From SIG603 sp964369415 (GTDB lineage Bacteria; Bacillota; Clostridia; Oscillospirales; Acutalibacteraceae), in assembly GCA_964369415.1 (NCBI GenBank), contig CAYJFP010000008.1, positions 17,744 to 81,743 of the forward strand: 64,000 nt of DNA. Direction: 5' to 3'. This document shows positions 53,961-63,805 of this stretch, piece after piece. The notes under the pieces are model-generated. The model worked only from the letters and a program-made list of their open reading frames with translations. It was not told the origin of the DNA and made no database searches. Each line of letters begins with the position of its first letter. Position 1 is the first letter of the stretch. A program made the position numbers and the translations under genes.

Positions 53961-55058
53961 TTATAGTGAGGCGATTTCACCTAGTCTTTCTATAATTGGT
54001 AGGTGTTGTGTGCAGAGCTTTTCACATTTTTTACAAGAAATACATTCTCCAGCTTTTTTAGAGTCTAAGTCGTTCCAGTGATATTTAAGCCTATCTAAAA
54101 TATCTCCACCTAAAAGCTTTTGGTTATATGCGTCCATAAACTGCGGAATTTCAATTCCTTTTGGACATGAATCGCAGTAACCACAGCCTGTACATAGGTT
54201 GTTAAGTGTTAGTTCGCCTTCGTTTTGTGAGGATATGATTTCTTTTGCACTGAGTTCCTCTAGATTTTTTACGGCAATAACCGCATCGTCAACTTGCTCT
54301 TTAGTTGTCATGCCACAAAGAGCGATAGAAATTTCCTTATGCTTAGCGACAAATCTCAAAGCCGCTTGTGCAACGGTTAAATCGGTGCCTTTAGTTAAAT
54401 ATGAGAATAATTTTTCGTTTCTTGGAATTTCACCGCCGCCTAGTGGGTTCATGACGGTTATTCCCATTCCGGCTTCGTGCGCTCTTACGATTCCAGCCTG
54501 ACGGAATCTGTAGTTTAGTGCGTTATAGCCGATTAACATGCCTTCAAATTTATTTGAGTTTACTACTTCGTTTACACCTTCACCTTCCATATGAGATGAA
54601 AATGCGATATGCTTAATCAGACCTTGCTCTTTAGCCTCTACAAAAAAAGGATAAAGCTTTTTTGTTTGCTCATGGTAAGCTTCACTTGTTTTTAAGCACC
54701 AAAGATGATAGCAATCTAAGTAATCGACTTGAAGTCTCTTAAGGCTTTTTTCAAGTCGTTTAAAGAAGTTGTCCCTTGTCGGCTCGCCCTCTAAAGTACT
54801 TAAATTTGTTTTAGAAGAAACATAAAAGCTGTCTCTTTTAAGCTGAGATAAAGCCAAACCAGTGATAATTTCACTCTTGTCATCACAGTAATAAGGAGCA
54901 GTGTCAAAATAGTTGATACCATTTTCATGTGCATATAAAGCAATTTCGGCACATTTTTCAAGTCTATTTTCTTTCACGTCGTCATCGTCATATCTCATAC
55001 AGCCAAAACCTATGGCAGATACCTTCATCCCAGTGTTTCCATATTGTTTATAATACAT
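53961..55058 (-). CDS. Aldo/keto reductase with C-terminal ferredoxin-like domain (2)
   Basis: 365 residues, paralogue of the AKR at 44549. GFGCMRYDDDD, FDTAPYYCDDKSE, Lys in YVSSKTN, His in CYHLWCL; then CTGCGYCDSCPKGIEIP and CISCKKCEKLCTQ. Start ATG 55058 behind AGGAGG. Substrate unknown. Confidence 0.92.
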   Translation of the reverse strand: MYYKQYGNTGMKVSAIGFGCMRYDDDDVKENRLEKCAEIALYAHENGINYFDTAPYYCDDKSEIITGLALSQLKRDSFYVSSKTNLSTLEGEPTRDNFFKRLEKSLKRLQVDYLDCYHLWCLKTSEAYHEQTKKLYPFFVEAKEQGLIKHIAFSSHMEGEGVNEVVNSNKFEGMLIGYNALNYRFRQAGIVRAHEAGMGITVMNPLGGGEIPRNEKLFSYLTKGTDLTVAQAALRFVAKHKEISIALCGMTTKEQVDDAVIAVKNLEELSAKEIISSQNEGELTLNNLCTGCGYCDSCPKGIEIPQFMDAYNQKLLGGDILDRLKYHWNDLDSKKAGECISCKKCEKLCTQHLPIIERLGEIASL

Positions 55059-55148
55059 AAATGCCTCCTAAATGATATATTTTCAACAGAAATTATATCA
55101 TGTAAAAACTAAAAGTGCAAGAAAATAAAGCGATTTTTTGTGTAAAAA

Positions 55149-55586
55149 TCAGCTTTTATCTTGGATTATTTGATTCAAAGTTGCTATAAATTTCTCGTCT
55201 TGCTCTTTAGTTCTCTTAGAACTTCCACGAAGTCTTCCGCCGGCACGTCTAATTTTTTTAGCGGTGTGTCTTGCCAAAAGAAGAGCATCAATGTTGTCAG
55301 AGTCGTAAATCATCCCGTCCTGATGAATCGGTATGGCATTTTTTGCAAGGCACATTGCGGCTAAACCATAGTCCTGCGTTATTACAATATCGCCGTTTAA
55401 AAGCAGATTAACAAGGGCAAAATCTACGCTGTCGGCACCCTTTGAAACCACTATGGTCTTGGCATTTTTCTTTTCAATTCTATGAGATGTATCGCAAAGT
55501 ATAATGCATTCTAAATTATTTTTAAATGCTATCTCCACGGCAAAGTCCACAACAGGACAGCCGTCACCATCTATAATTATTCTCAT
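55149..55586 (-). CDS. YaiI/YqxD family (UPF0178, PIN-like) protein
   Basis: 145 residues: MRIIIDGDGCPV, ILCDTSHRIE, VSKGADSVDFALVNLL, DIVITQDYGLAAMCL, KIRRAGGRLRGSSKRT. Function unresolved, PIN-domain-like. Start at ATG 55586; a GTG four codons upstream is inside the repeat. The upstream AAGGGTGAAGG comes from the dispersed repeat. Confidence 0.88.
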   Translation of the reverse strand: MRIIIDGDGCPVVDFAVEIAFKNNLECIILCDTSHRIEKKNAKTIVVSKGADSVDFALVNLLLNGDIVITQDYGLAAMCLAKNAIPIHQDGMIYDSDNIDALLLARHTAKKIRRAGGRLRGSSKRTKEQDEKFIATLNQIIQDKS

Positions 55587-55622
55587 ATAGTTCTTCACCC
55601 TTCACCCTTAGTCATTAGTCTA
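55587..55622 (-). repeat. Dispersed repeat, copy 5
   Basis: On the minus strand GACTAATGACTAAGGGTGAA then GGGTGAAGAAC, lying between the YaiI promoter and its ATG, so it forms almost all of the 5' leader. Confidence 0.85.
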
Positions 55623-55630
55623 TATATGTA

Positions 55631-55659
55631 AGTATAACAGATTAAAAGTTGAAATTCAA
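55631..55659 (-). promoter_or_regulatory. YaiI gene promoter
   Basis: Minus strand TTGAAT, 17-nt spacer, TATACT; back-to-back with the promoter of the HAD gene. Confidence 0.55.
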
Positions 55660-55677
55660 ACCTAGGTGTGATAAGAT
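55649..55677 (+). promoter_or_regulatory. Cof-type HAD gene promoter
   Basis: TTGAAA, 17-nt spacer, TAAGAT, 28 nt before the ATG. Confidence 0.5.
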
Positions 55678-55704
55678 TGAATTTATAAATGAAAAGGGGG
55701 ATTT

Positions 55705-56478
55705 ATGATGAAAAATATTAAAATGATAGTAAGCGACATGGACGGCACGCTACTTACAAATGATAAAAAAATTACTGCACATACGGCGGAAATCCTAAAC
55801 AAATTAAGAGAAAAAGGTTATCTAGTCGTTTTTGCCTCGGCAAGGCCACTAACGGCGATAAGTTCATACAAAGAGTCGTTTAGTCCCGATTATATAATAG
55901 CGAACAACGGAAGCAAAATCATAAAAGGTGACGAGGTAATCTACAGCGACAGCATGAAAAGAGAGGATGCCCAGTCGATTTTAAGCGAGTTTTTTAATGA
56001 AAAGTCGGTGGAGGTAATTGCGATTCAGTCCGACACGTTTTTATATGTAAACGACCCGATAGAACTTGGTTGGGGCAAAGAATGGGGCGCTTCTTACGAT
56101 GATCTATCGGTTTTACCAGAAGGTGAGTGCTTTCAAATCTCTACAAAATGCCCAAATGTACAGGCTATAAGAGATATCGTAAAAAAATATCCCGACTTTC
56201 AGCTTTATGAGTATAAAGACGAAATATGGCAACAAACTATGAACAGAAATGCGACGAAACTAATAGGTTTAGAGCAGCTTTCAAAACTTGTAAATATAGA
56301 GCTTTCCGAAATGATTGCTTTTGGCGACGACTTCAACGACATGGAGATGATAAAAGGTGTCGGAGTCGGAGTCGTGATGGAAAACGGCCTTGACGAGCTT
56401 AAAAAACATGCGGACCATATTTGCAAAACGAATATGGAAGACGGCGTGGCGGAATTTTTAAAAGAAAAGCTATTATAA
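55705..56478 (+). CDS. Cof-type HAD-IIB sugar phosphatase
   Basis: 257 residues: motif I SDMDGTLL, motif II ASAR, and C-terminal AFGDDFNDMEMIKGV; the cap is HAD-IIB like. Broad-range sugar phosphatase by family. ATG behind GGGGGA; a second ATG follows at once. Confidence 0.9.
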   Translation: MMKNIKMIVSDMDGTLLTNDKKITAHTAEILNKLREKGYLVVFASARPLTAISSYKESFSPDYIIANNGSKIIKGDEVIYSDSMKREDAQSILSEFFNEKSVEVIAIQSDTFLYVNDPIELGWGKEWGASYDDLSVLPEGECFQISTKCPNVQAIRDIVKKYPDFQLYEYKDEIWQQTMNRNATKLIGLEQLSKLVNIELSEMIAFGDDFNDMEMIKGVGVGVVMENGLDELKKHADHICKTNMEDGVAEFLKEKLL

Positions 56479-56483
56479 GAATG

Positions 56484-56502
56484 GGCGGTCACTGGCCGCC
56501 TA
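56484..56502 (+). terminator. Stem-loop after the Cof gene
   Basis: GGCGG-tcactgg-CCGCC, then T-rich; modest terminator. Confidence 0.5.
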
Positions 56503-56634
56503 TTTTAATTTAAAAACTGGGAACCTTTTAACATCTTTTTAGGTCTAATAGTTGTAATTACAAATTTTTAGCCGCCCACACATAACCCGAACACGTTTTT
56601 AAGTGTGGGAGGATAAGCAAAAGGAGGTAAAACG

Positions 56635-57147
56635 TTGGATAATTTAATTAAAAATGCAAAAAAGGGCGACGACAATGCTTTTTTAGCCTTGATGGACACG
56701 CAAAAAGTTAGCCTTTACAAGGCAGCAAAGGCGATTCTTCATAACGAAGAGGACATAGCAGATGCAATGCAGGAGACGCTGATTTCAGCCTATAAGGGCA
56801 TAGCGAACTTGAAAAGCGAAAAGTACTTTAAGACCTGGCTTACGAGAATTCTCATAAACAAGTGTTACGATATTCTAAATAAGAACAAAAATCTGATAAG
56901 CGCAGAGATTGTTCCAGAAAATTCTTATGAAGAAAGTAAAATCGTGAACATGGAAGAGGGAATACTCAGCAAAATTCGTGACGACTACAAAATAGTGCTG
57001 ACACTCCACTACGTCATGGGCTTTTCGGTAAAAGAGATTGCAAAACTGCTTGCGATTAAAGAGGGCACGGTCAAATCTAGGCTATCAAGGGGCAGAGAAA
57101 GCGTAAAAAAGAATTATCTAAGTGACTTAAAGGAGGCTTACCAGTGA
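56635..57147 (+). CDS. ECF RNA polymerase sigma factor (DUF4179 partner)
   Basis: 170 residues; region 2 (ILHNEEDIADAMQETLISAYK) split as ILHNEEDIADAMQ, ETLISAYKG; region 4 FSVKEIAKLLAIKEGTVKSR with LSRGRES. TTG start after AAAGGAGG. Overlaps the anti-sigma gene (GTGA). Confidence 0.94.
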   Translation: MDNLIKNAKKGDDNAFLALMDTQKVSLYKAAKAILHNEEDIADAMQETLISAYKGIANLKSEKYFKTWLTRILINKCYDILNKNKNLISAEIVPENSYEESKIVNMEEGILSKIRDDYKIVLTLHYVMGFSVKEIAKLLAIKEGTVKSRLSRGRESVKKNYLSDLKEAYQ

Positions 57148-59051
57148 ATAACTTTGAATATGATATAAATAAAGAGCTAAACAAGGCTGAAATAATTCCC
57201 GAAAGTATAAACAAAAAATGGGAAGAGACAAAAAATCTAATCAAACTAGGCGAGGTCAAAAAAGATAAGAAGAAAAGCAATGTGATACCGATTATAATTA
57301 AATCGGCAGCGGCTTCTATGGGAACTTTGGCGGCAGGGTTTGCGGTGGTGCTCACCATCGGATTTTACAATCCAGTTTTTGCAGAGAGTATTCCGTTTGT
57401 CGACAGTATAATCAGCTATTTTAAAGACTCGGGAAGTAACGACACGATAATAAACGTGACGGATGTAGAGGAGAGAGCACAGCCATTAGTAGAAGCCGAA
57501 GAGACCATAGAATACGCCGAGCAAGCTGGATTTACAGTAAATGAAGCCTACAGCGACGGAAATGTTCTTGTGTTTTCTTACACCGTAGATGCGACACTTG
57601 AAAGCAAAGATTTCGACAGGGTTATCGCAAATTCCAGCATAAAAATTAACGGTCAAACCGTGAGCGGACAAATATATGGTGATGGATACAGCTTGTCGCT
57701 TTATAACATGGAGAACGGCACCTATGTCGGCACACAAAGCCTTAACATTCATGAATACGCCACCGAGGGTGAAGCATTTACACTTGAAGTGGTGGTGGAT
57801 GAACTAATCTACATTAGCGATACGGATTTATACCTAAGTTCTATAATGCCAAACACCTATATAGACGAAAACGGCGAAGAAGTGGTTGAAGAGCCATACA
57901 TGACAGCCGAAGAGGCAGTAGAATACTATGAAAATCTAAGTCCTAAAGAGTTTTACAGAGACCAAAGAGGTATATCGTGGACGTTTAAAGAGCCTGTAAA
58001 AGAAGAAATCGAGCCTATTTCTTTTAAAGGAGAAGTTAAAATCGATAGAGAAAACGTCAAAGAATACGATGTGAACTTTAACGAAAACGGCTTTAGCGTT
58101 ACAAAGCTTGTCACGAGTCCGATTAACACTTATATAGAATATAACACGCCGACAGAGCACTACTGCGATGTATATGACAATATGGGTAACCTTATCGAGG
58201 ACCTACACGATATAGATACCGTGTTTGGAAAGCGTTTTATGATGCCTTTGTTTGAGGGCACGACAGAGCTTACTTTTAAATTCTATCCGATAAGTGATAC
58301 AAAAGATGTAACTTCATACACCGTTTCTGTAGACGGCGGATATATCACCGAAGAGGACTATCAAAACAGGCATAATTACGCTGCGATTCACGACAGATAC
58401 GAGGAGAGCGACTACACGTTTACTCCAGATTTAAGACATTTGACTGGAAAAGACTACACCGATAGATTCGAGGGAGACGTGATATTGAATCTAGGTGAAA
58501 CATTTACACTTGAAACCGCCAATATCGAGCAAAATTTTGAACAAGGCGCCATAATTACAGGAACAGCGACACAAGAGGTTACACTTTCAAACATGCAGGT
58601 CTATGACAGCATTTCAGAAGCCGGAATTGACATGGCGGATACAATAGCAAACAGCGACAGCATGGACGGTGCAAAATTTGTAACTGTAGATGTAAACATT
58701 AAAAACAATGATGTAGAAAATGGCGGATACGACGGAGTGGGAGACAATGTTTTTTATATCGGAGAATATGTAAGGCCCCAGCTAAAAGACTATAATGAAG
58801 AGTCGGTGCAAAAGGCTTTATATACAGAGATTGATTATTTCAGCATACAGAACAACACGGCAAAGGGATACTACATGTTTGACATGGACGTCGGCACCGA
58901 AGTAAGCGCTACTGTAGGATTTTTCTACAGTGAAGAGCTACTAAACGAGGGCAATATCCAGTTTATGATAGAAAATAGTGAATACAGAAGTGTAGACGGA
59001 GAGATAGAGGTAGAGAGCTTCTGCTATATCTACGATGTGCCAAAGCAGTAA
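57144..59051 (+). CDS. DUF4179 domain membrane protein, presumed anti-sigma factor
   Basis: 635 residues. Cytosolic N-terminus (~1-46) without a recognised anti-sigma motif, TM ~47-75, then FYNPVFAESIPFVDSI, the DUF4179 opening, and a long extracytoplasmic beta-rich region. GTG start coupled to the sigma gene. Such pairs act like SigV/RsiV-type systems in Clostridia; the stimulus is unknown. Confidence 0.85.
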   Translation: MNNFEYDINKELNKAEIIPESINKKWEETKNLIKLGEVKKDKKKSNVIPIIIKSAAASMGTLAAGFAVVLTIGFYNPVFAESIPFVDSIISYFKDSGSNDTIINVTDVEERAQPLVEAEETIEYAEQAGFTVNEAYSDGNVLVFSYTVDATLESKDFDRVIANSSIKINGQTVSGQIYGDGYSLSLYNMENGTYVGTQSLNIHEYATEGEAFTLEVVVDELIYISDTDLYLSSIMPNTYIDENGEEVVEEPYMTAEEAVEYYENLSPKEFYRDQRGISWTFKEPVKEEIEPISFKGEVKIDRENVKEYDVNFNENGFSVTKLVTSPINTYIEYNTPTEHYCDVYDNMGNLIEDLHDIDTVFGKRFMMPLFEGTTELTFKFYPISDTKDVTSYTVSVDGGYITEEDYQNRHNYAAIHDRYEESDYTFTPDLRHLTGKDYTDRFEGDVILNLGETFTLETANIEQNFEQGAIITGTATQEVTLSNMQVYDSISEAGIDMADTIANSDSMDGAKFVTVDVNIKNNDVENGGYDGVGDNVFYIGEYVRPQLKDYNEESVQKALYTEIDYFSIQNNTAKGYYMFDMDVGTEVSATVGFFYSEELLNEGNIQFMIENSEYRSVDGEIEVESFCYIYDVPKQ

Positions 59052-59078
59052 AAAATTCAGCCAATAGACGCATAAAGA

Positions 59079-59112
59079 AAAATGTCACTATCAAAAGATG
59101 GTGACATTTTTT
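59079..59112. terminator. Terminator DUF4179/SpoU genes
   Basis: AAAAATGTCAC...GTGACATTTTTT with 11-nt loop. Confidence 0.88.
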
Positions 59113-59159
59113 GTGCATATGATATTACAGATTGTATTGGACGGGTAGCCCGTGCCGAT

Positions 59160-59879
59160 TTAATTGCTGTTTTGACTGAATATAAACGAGGCTAAAGCCA
59201 CCGATACTCCTAGGTTTAACGAGTCCACTTCCTCTGATTGAGGAATTAAGATAGGAGTTCCAATATCCTTAAAATAATCTGGCAGTCCGCTTGATTCGTT
59301 TCCGAAAATCAGGCTGAAATTTTTGCTTTTAGGGCTAGTCTCAGGACTTAGCGTAGTCTTAGCAAGAAGCATGAAAGGGTAGAACTCTCTTTGACTTTCA
59401 TAAATTTTAGAATAAGACTCAAAACTGTCAAAAGTTTGAACGTTAATCTTAAAAATTGCACCCATAGACGCCCTGATGACTTTAGGGTTAAAGACATCGG
59501 CGGCGGGTTTGATTATCGCCAAATTCTTTATATTAAAGGCGAGCATGCTCCTTATAATTGTGCCAAGATTTCCCATGTCAGATGGGTTTACAAGCACGAT
59601 ATGAGGGGCATTTTTTTGAAGAGTGTCCTCGTATTTTTCAAAGACGGCAGAGACGTAGCACTTATCTTTGTCGCTGATTCTTTGCAAGGTTTTTTCGCCT
59701 ATAACATAAGGGATAGAGTGATTATCACAAAGCGAAATAAGCTTTTCCTTTTCGTTAAAATTTTGACTGATATGCACTTCTAGAACGCTTTTTGGCCTTG
59801 AAGTTATAAGCTCAAAACTTGGAAAAGGCCCTAATGTATAAGAATATGTAAAGTCATTTTTATATTTTTTAATTTGCAT
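59160..59879 (-). CDS. SpoU/TrmH-family RNA 2'-O-methyltransferase
   Basis: 239 residues; SPOUT motifs NPSDMGNLGTIIRS (motif 1), LIFGNESSGLPD (motif 2), EVDSLNLGVSVALASFIF (motif 3). Short substrate-binding N-terminus. Likely methylates tRNA or 23S rRNA; target not assignable. Confidence 0.9.
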   Translation of the reverse strand: MQIKKYKNDFTYSYTLGPFPSFELITSRPKSVLEVHISQNFNEKEKLISLCDNHSIPYVIGEKTLQRISDKDKCYVSAVFEKYEDTLQKNAPHIVLVNPSDMGNLGTIIRSMLAFNIKNLAIIKPAADVFNPKVIRASMGAIFKINVQTFDSFESYSKIYESQREFYPFMLLAKTTLSPETSPKSKNFSLIFGNESSGLPDYFKDIGTPILIPQSEEVDSLNLGVSVALASFIFSQNSN

Positions 59880-59993
59880 AAATTTTCACCTTTATTTTTA
59901 ATAAAGTAATTTTAGCAAAGTGCTACGGCTTTGTCAATTATTGAATAAATATATGTTGAAGTATATAAGGTTTTAAGATTTGTAATTTATTAA

Positions 59994-60022
59994 TAGACAA
60001 ACAAAAAATAGAGTAGTATAAT
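59994..60022 (+). promoter_or_regulatory. TetR-RND operon promoter
   Basis: TAGACA, 17-nt spacer, TATAAT, then CGGAGGT before the ATG. Confidence 0.65.
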
Positions 60023-60054
60023 AAAATTAAATAATAAACGGAGGTTTACTATTC

Positions 60055-60750
60055 ATGCCACAAATACTAAAAAAAGAGGTAAAACACAAAATAGTAAGTT
60101 CGGCGATAGATTTAATGGTAGAAAAGGGAATTCAAAATACAGACATGCGATCTATTGCGGAAAATGCAGAAATTACGGCGGGTAACTTGTACAGGTATTT
60201 TAAGAATAAAGAATATTTAATTTTATGCATTATTGAACCGATGACACAAGAAATTAACAGGATAATAGCGGAAAAGTCAAGTAATGTAGTCAGTGCAGAT
60301 GTTTCGCAAATTAATTTTGAAAAACTGGAGAAAACATTTTTTAACTATGAGAATGTGTATGAGTATATAAGAGATATTAGTGAAGAAGTTATTTTAGAAA
60401 TTTTTATAAAAGGCAAAGAACAGCCTAAAATTATGAGAATAATAGTTGATAATGACATCTTGTCAAAGCACTTTGTAGTTTGGATGAGAGATGTGCTAGT
60501 AGGTTTATTTTTATATCTTTACGACTGCGTAAACGAGAGTATGGTGATAGATTTAATCGACTGCATGACCTTTGCTTTTTGCGAGGGTGTAGCCAAGCTG
60601 ATAAGAGTGTATATTGATGAAGAGATAGATGTTTTTAAAGGCATTTTAGATGACTATTTACTAAGTCAAATGTCGGCGCTTAAAACCTTGGTTGAAAAAA
60701 AGCTGAAAGAGAAAAGAATTATGTTAAAGGAAAAATTTTTGAAAGGATAA
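60055..60750 (+). CDS. TetR-family transcriptional regulator
   Basis: 231 residues. HTH ~10-55: IVSSAIDLMVEKGIQNTDMR, SIAENAEITAGNLYRYFKNK. Large C-terminal ligand domain. Five bases before the transporter gene, so probably its repressor. Confidence 0.9.
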   Translation: MPQILKKEVKHKIVSSAIDLMVEKGIQNTDMRSIAENAEITAGNLYRYFKNKEYLILCIIEPMTQEINRIIAEKSSNVVSADVSQINFEKLEKTFFNYENVYEYIRDISEEVILEIFIKGKEQPKIMRIIVDNDILSKHFVVWMRDVLVGLFLYLYDCVNESMVIDLIDCMTFAFCEGVAKLIRVYIDEEIDVFKGILDDYLLSQMSALKTLVEKKLKEKRIMLKEKFLKG

Positions 60751-60754
60751 ACTT

Positions 60755-63700
60755 ATGGTAGCGGATAAACTTATAAGAGGATTGATAAAAAATAGGCTGA
60801 TAGTCTTGTTTTTAGCGGTGGTAGTGGCGGCAATAGGCGTGTTTAGCTATTATATTATTCCAAAGCAGGAAAATCCAAGCACATCTGTTGCAGCTGCGAT
60901 TTTGACAACGGTGTATCCAGGTGCAAGTCCATCTGAGATAGAATCGAATGTCACTAATATTTTAGAAGACGAGGTTTCGGCGATACCCGAGGTGGACTAT
61001 TATACAAGCGTGAGCATGAATAATGTCAGCGTAATCGTGGTGATGTTCAAGCAGGACAAGACTATAGACGATGTGGAAACAAACTTAAGGCAAACGGTGG
61101 AGGACGCAGCTTCACTTCTTCCCGAAGGTGCACATGCCACCGAAATAAACGCTAGGGTTTCTGATGAAAATCAGTTTTTAATAAGCCTTTCGTCAGAAAA
61201 CTATACAAGCCTACAGCTAGAGCAGTACGCCAATGAGGTTAAGGATATAATTACAGCGGTAGACGGAATCGAAACAGTCGTGATAGACGGCATAAAACCT
61301 ACACAAATGGTCATAGAAACCGATACCGAAAAGATGAAAAATAACGGCATTGCCATAGAGACGATAGTCGGAATAATCGAAGCGTACAATACCGTTATTC
61401 CATCGGGAAGCATAGAAGATGAGACTGGCACGATAAACGTCATAACTCCGACAGTTTTTGAAGATATAGAAGATATTGAAAACACGATTATCGGGGTAAA
61501 TCAGTCTACAGGAGCACCTTTACTGTTAAAAGATGTCGCCTTAGTGTATGCCGAAAGAGTAGATGAGTACCACTATATGCAAGACGGTGACGAAGCGGTG
61601 ATGATCAGCGGAACGATTTATTCGGACCAAAATGCAGTAATTGTAGGGCAAGACCTTAGAAAAGCCTTGGACGATGCCAAAGAAAAGCTGCCATCGGACT
61701 TGATTTTCCATGAAATAATGTATGCACCACAAGACATAGACGACTCCGTAAATGAGTTTATCATGAACTTTTTACAAAGTATACTGTTGATAGTAATTGT
61801 AGTAATGATAGGCGTGCACTTAAGAAACGGAATAATAGTATCGATAGCCATTCCACTAAGTATACTGATGACTTTTATCGTGATGAATTTTTTAAGTGTC
61901 GAGTTTCACTTTATCTCAATAGCGGCGCTGATAGTTTCGCTTGGAATACTGGTGGATAATGCCATAGTAGTAAGCGAAGCGATACAGCATAACTTGAACA
62001 AAAACAAAGAGAAAGTCACGGCGATAATTGACGGAGTAAAAGAGACGGCGATACCTGTTTTGGCCTCAACCCTTACTACGATAGTCACGTTTTCGATAAT
62101 TTACTTTGTTCCGGGTGTTGTAGGTAAAGTTGCGGGTGAGATACCGACAGTTGTGATAATTTCACTGCTTGCAAGTTATCTTGTAGCGATGCTTGTAACA
62201 CCTGTACTTGCATTTTACTTCTTCAAACCTGAAAAAACAAAGATTAAGGTAAGAAAAAATTATATAAGAATGGGATTTGAAAGACTGTTAAAACTTGGAA
62301 TCAGGCACAAAATAACAACAGTTTTCATCTCGTTTTTAACTCTTGGAATAGCCGCACTTTTAGCGCTTCAGCTTGGGATAAAGTTTTTCCCTGTTTCGGA
62401 TAAGCCAGTAATATATCTGAACTTTGAAACGGACAATGTATCCCTGGATTCGTCTAGTGAAATAAGTGAAGAGATAAATGAGATTCTTAATGAAGAAGAC
62501 TATATAAAAAACTATGCCTACGCCATCGGAAAGGGTCTTCCAAACTTCTTTTTAACGGTTCCCACTATCACTCAGGCGCCAAATGTCGGACAGTATATGA
62601 TTGAAATAGAAGAGGAGAAAATCCCTGAACTTGGTGGAACAGAAAATATAGCAAGAGAGCTTCAGGATAAATTTAATAATGAAGTTGAAGACGCAAAAAT
62701 AAGCGTAAAGTGCCTAGAGTACTCCATGCCCTCAGAGGCGAAAATTAACTTTTTAGTTTCGGGAAATGACATGGAAGAGTTAGTTAAAATTGCCGATGAA
62801 ATGGTAGCGGAACTTCAGAAAATCGAAGGGACAAGCTATGTAAGAAACACGGCGGTAAGTGAACTTCCACAGCTTAATGTAGTCATTGACGAAGAAAAAG
62901 CGACTTCGTATGGAATACAGAAATTTGATATCACAAGGCAGATAAACACTGCACTGATGAATATAAACAGCGGTTTTTACACCCATGAAAACGAAAATGT
63001 AGACCTAGTTATCCGAAGCGATATCATGAGTGAAGAAGACTTAATGGAGCTATTAATCGTGAATAATACTGGTGGAGTTTCCGTGCCGCTAAAACAAGTT
63101 GCATCTATTGAAACGACCTATTCCGTGCCGATGATAGAGCATTATAATGGGCAAAAATATATTAGTGTTTTAAGTGATGTATTACCAGGGCACAGCTCGG
63201 TAAGTATTCAAAGCGAGATTTACGATAACTTCATCTCGAAAATTGACTCAGATGTCACTGTTATAGAGCAAGGTGAAGTAAGCAAAATGTCAGACTTAGT
63301 GGTGTCACTTGCCTATAGTGCCTCGGCGGCAGTTCTTCTGATATATGTAATCCTTCTACTGCAGTTCAAAAACTTTAAAAGGCCGTTTATAATTTTAATC
63401 AGCATACCTTTAAGCTTTATAGGTTGTGGGTTTGGTTTGTGGCTGTTCAATATGGATATTCAGGCGACAGCGCTTCTTGGTCTTGTCAGCTTGTTTGGAA
63501 TTGTGGTAAATAACAGCATACTGCTTATCGAAGAGATAAAAAGAGAGACGGACAACGGAATAGAGGTTGAAGAAGCCTGCATAAATGCCGTTAGCATACG
63601 ATTTAGACCCATTATGCTTTCAAGTATAACGACATGTATAGGCCTTGTGCCGCTGATACTTTCGGGTGACCCGATGACCTCGCCGATGGCGTCGGTGTTA

Positions 63701-63805
63701 CTGTTTGGACTTTTATTCTCGACACTTCTCACCATAGTTGTAATACCTACAATTTATTCATTTTCAAAAAATAAAAAGAAAAAAGCCAAGAGGTTATCGC
63801 TATGA
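60755..63805 (+). CDS. RND-family efflux transporter (AcrB/SwrC-like)
   Basis: 1016 residues, two halves each with large extracytoplasmic loop and ~6 TM. First half: FSYYIIPKQENPSTSVAAAI, GILVDNAIVVSEAI (proton-relay Asp present). Second half: LLGLVSLFGIVVNNSILLIEEI, RFRPIMLSSITTC. No periplasmic adaptor (HlyD/AcrA) or outer-membrane gene lies in the window. Stop overlaps the next gene (ATGA). Confidence 0.92.
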   Translation: MVADKLIRGLIKNRLIVLFLAVVVAAIGVFSYYIIPKQENPSTSVAAAILTTVYPGASPSEIESNVTNILEDEVSAIPEVDYYTSVSMNNVSVIVVMFKQDKTIDDVETNLRQTVEDAASLLPEGAHATEINARVSDENQFLISLSSENYTSLQLEQYANEVKDIITAVDGIETVVIDGIKPTQMVIETDTEKMKNNGIAIETIVGIIEAYNTVIPSGSIEDETGTINVITPTVFEDIEDIENTIIGVNQSTGAPLLLKDVALVYAERVDEYHYMQDGDEAVMISGTIYSDQNAVIVGQDLRKALDDAKEKLPSDLIFHEIMYAPQDIDDSVNEFIMNFLQSILLIVIVVMIGVHLRNGIIVSIAIPLSILMTFIVMNFLSVEFHFISIAALIVSLGILVDNAIVVSEAIQHNLNKNKEKVTAIIDGVKETAIPVLASTLTTIVTFSIIYFVPGVVGKVAGEIPTVVIISLLASYLVAMLVTPVLAFYFFKPEKTKIKVRKNYIRMGFERLLKLGIRHKITTVFISFLTLGIAALLALQLGIKFFPVSDKPVIYLNFETDNVSLDSSSEISEEINEILNEEDYIKNYAYAIGKGLPNFFLTVPTITQAPNVGQYMIEIEEEKIPELGGTENIARELQDKFNNEVEDAKISVKCLEYSMPSEAKINFLVSGNDMEELVKIADEMVAELQKIEGTSYVRNTAVSELPQLNVVIDEEKATSYGIQKFDITRQINTALMNINSGFYTHENENVDLVIRSDIMSEEDLMELLIVNNTGGVSVPLKQVASIETTYSVPMIEHYNGQKYISVLSDVLPGHSSVSIQSEIYDNFISKIDSDVTVIEQGEVSKMSDLVVSLAYSASAAVLLIYVILLLQFKNFKRPFIILISIPLSFIGCGFGLWLFNMDIQATALLGLVSLFGIVVNNSILLIEEIKRETDNGIEVEEACINAVSIRFRPIMLSSITTCIGLVPLILSGDPMTSPMASVLLFGLLFSTLLTIVVIPTIYSFSKNKKKKAKRLSL

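Noticed and set aside
61921..61970. RND VDNAI instead of VDDAI taken as a loss of the proton relay
   Set aside because: The single-Asp form is usual in many Gram-positive and NFE-type RND pumps, so not evidence of inactivity.
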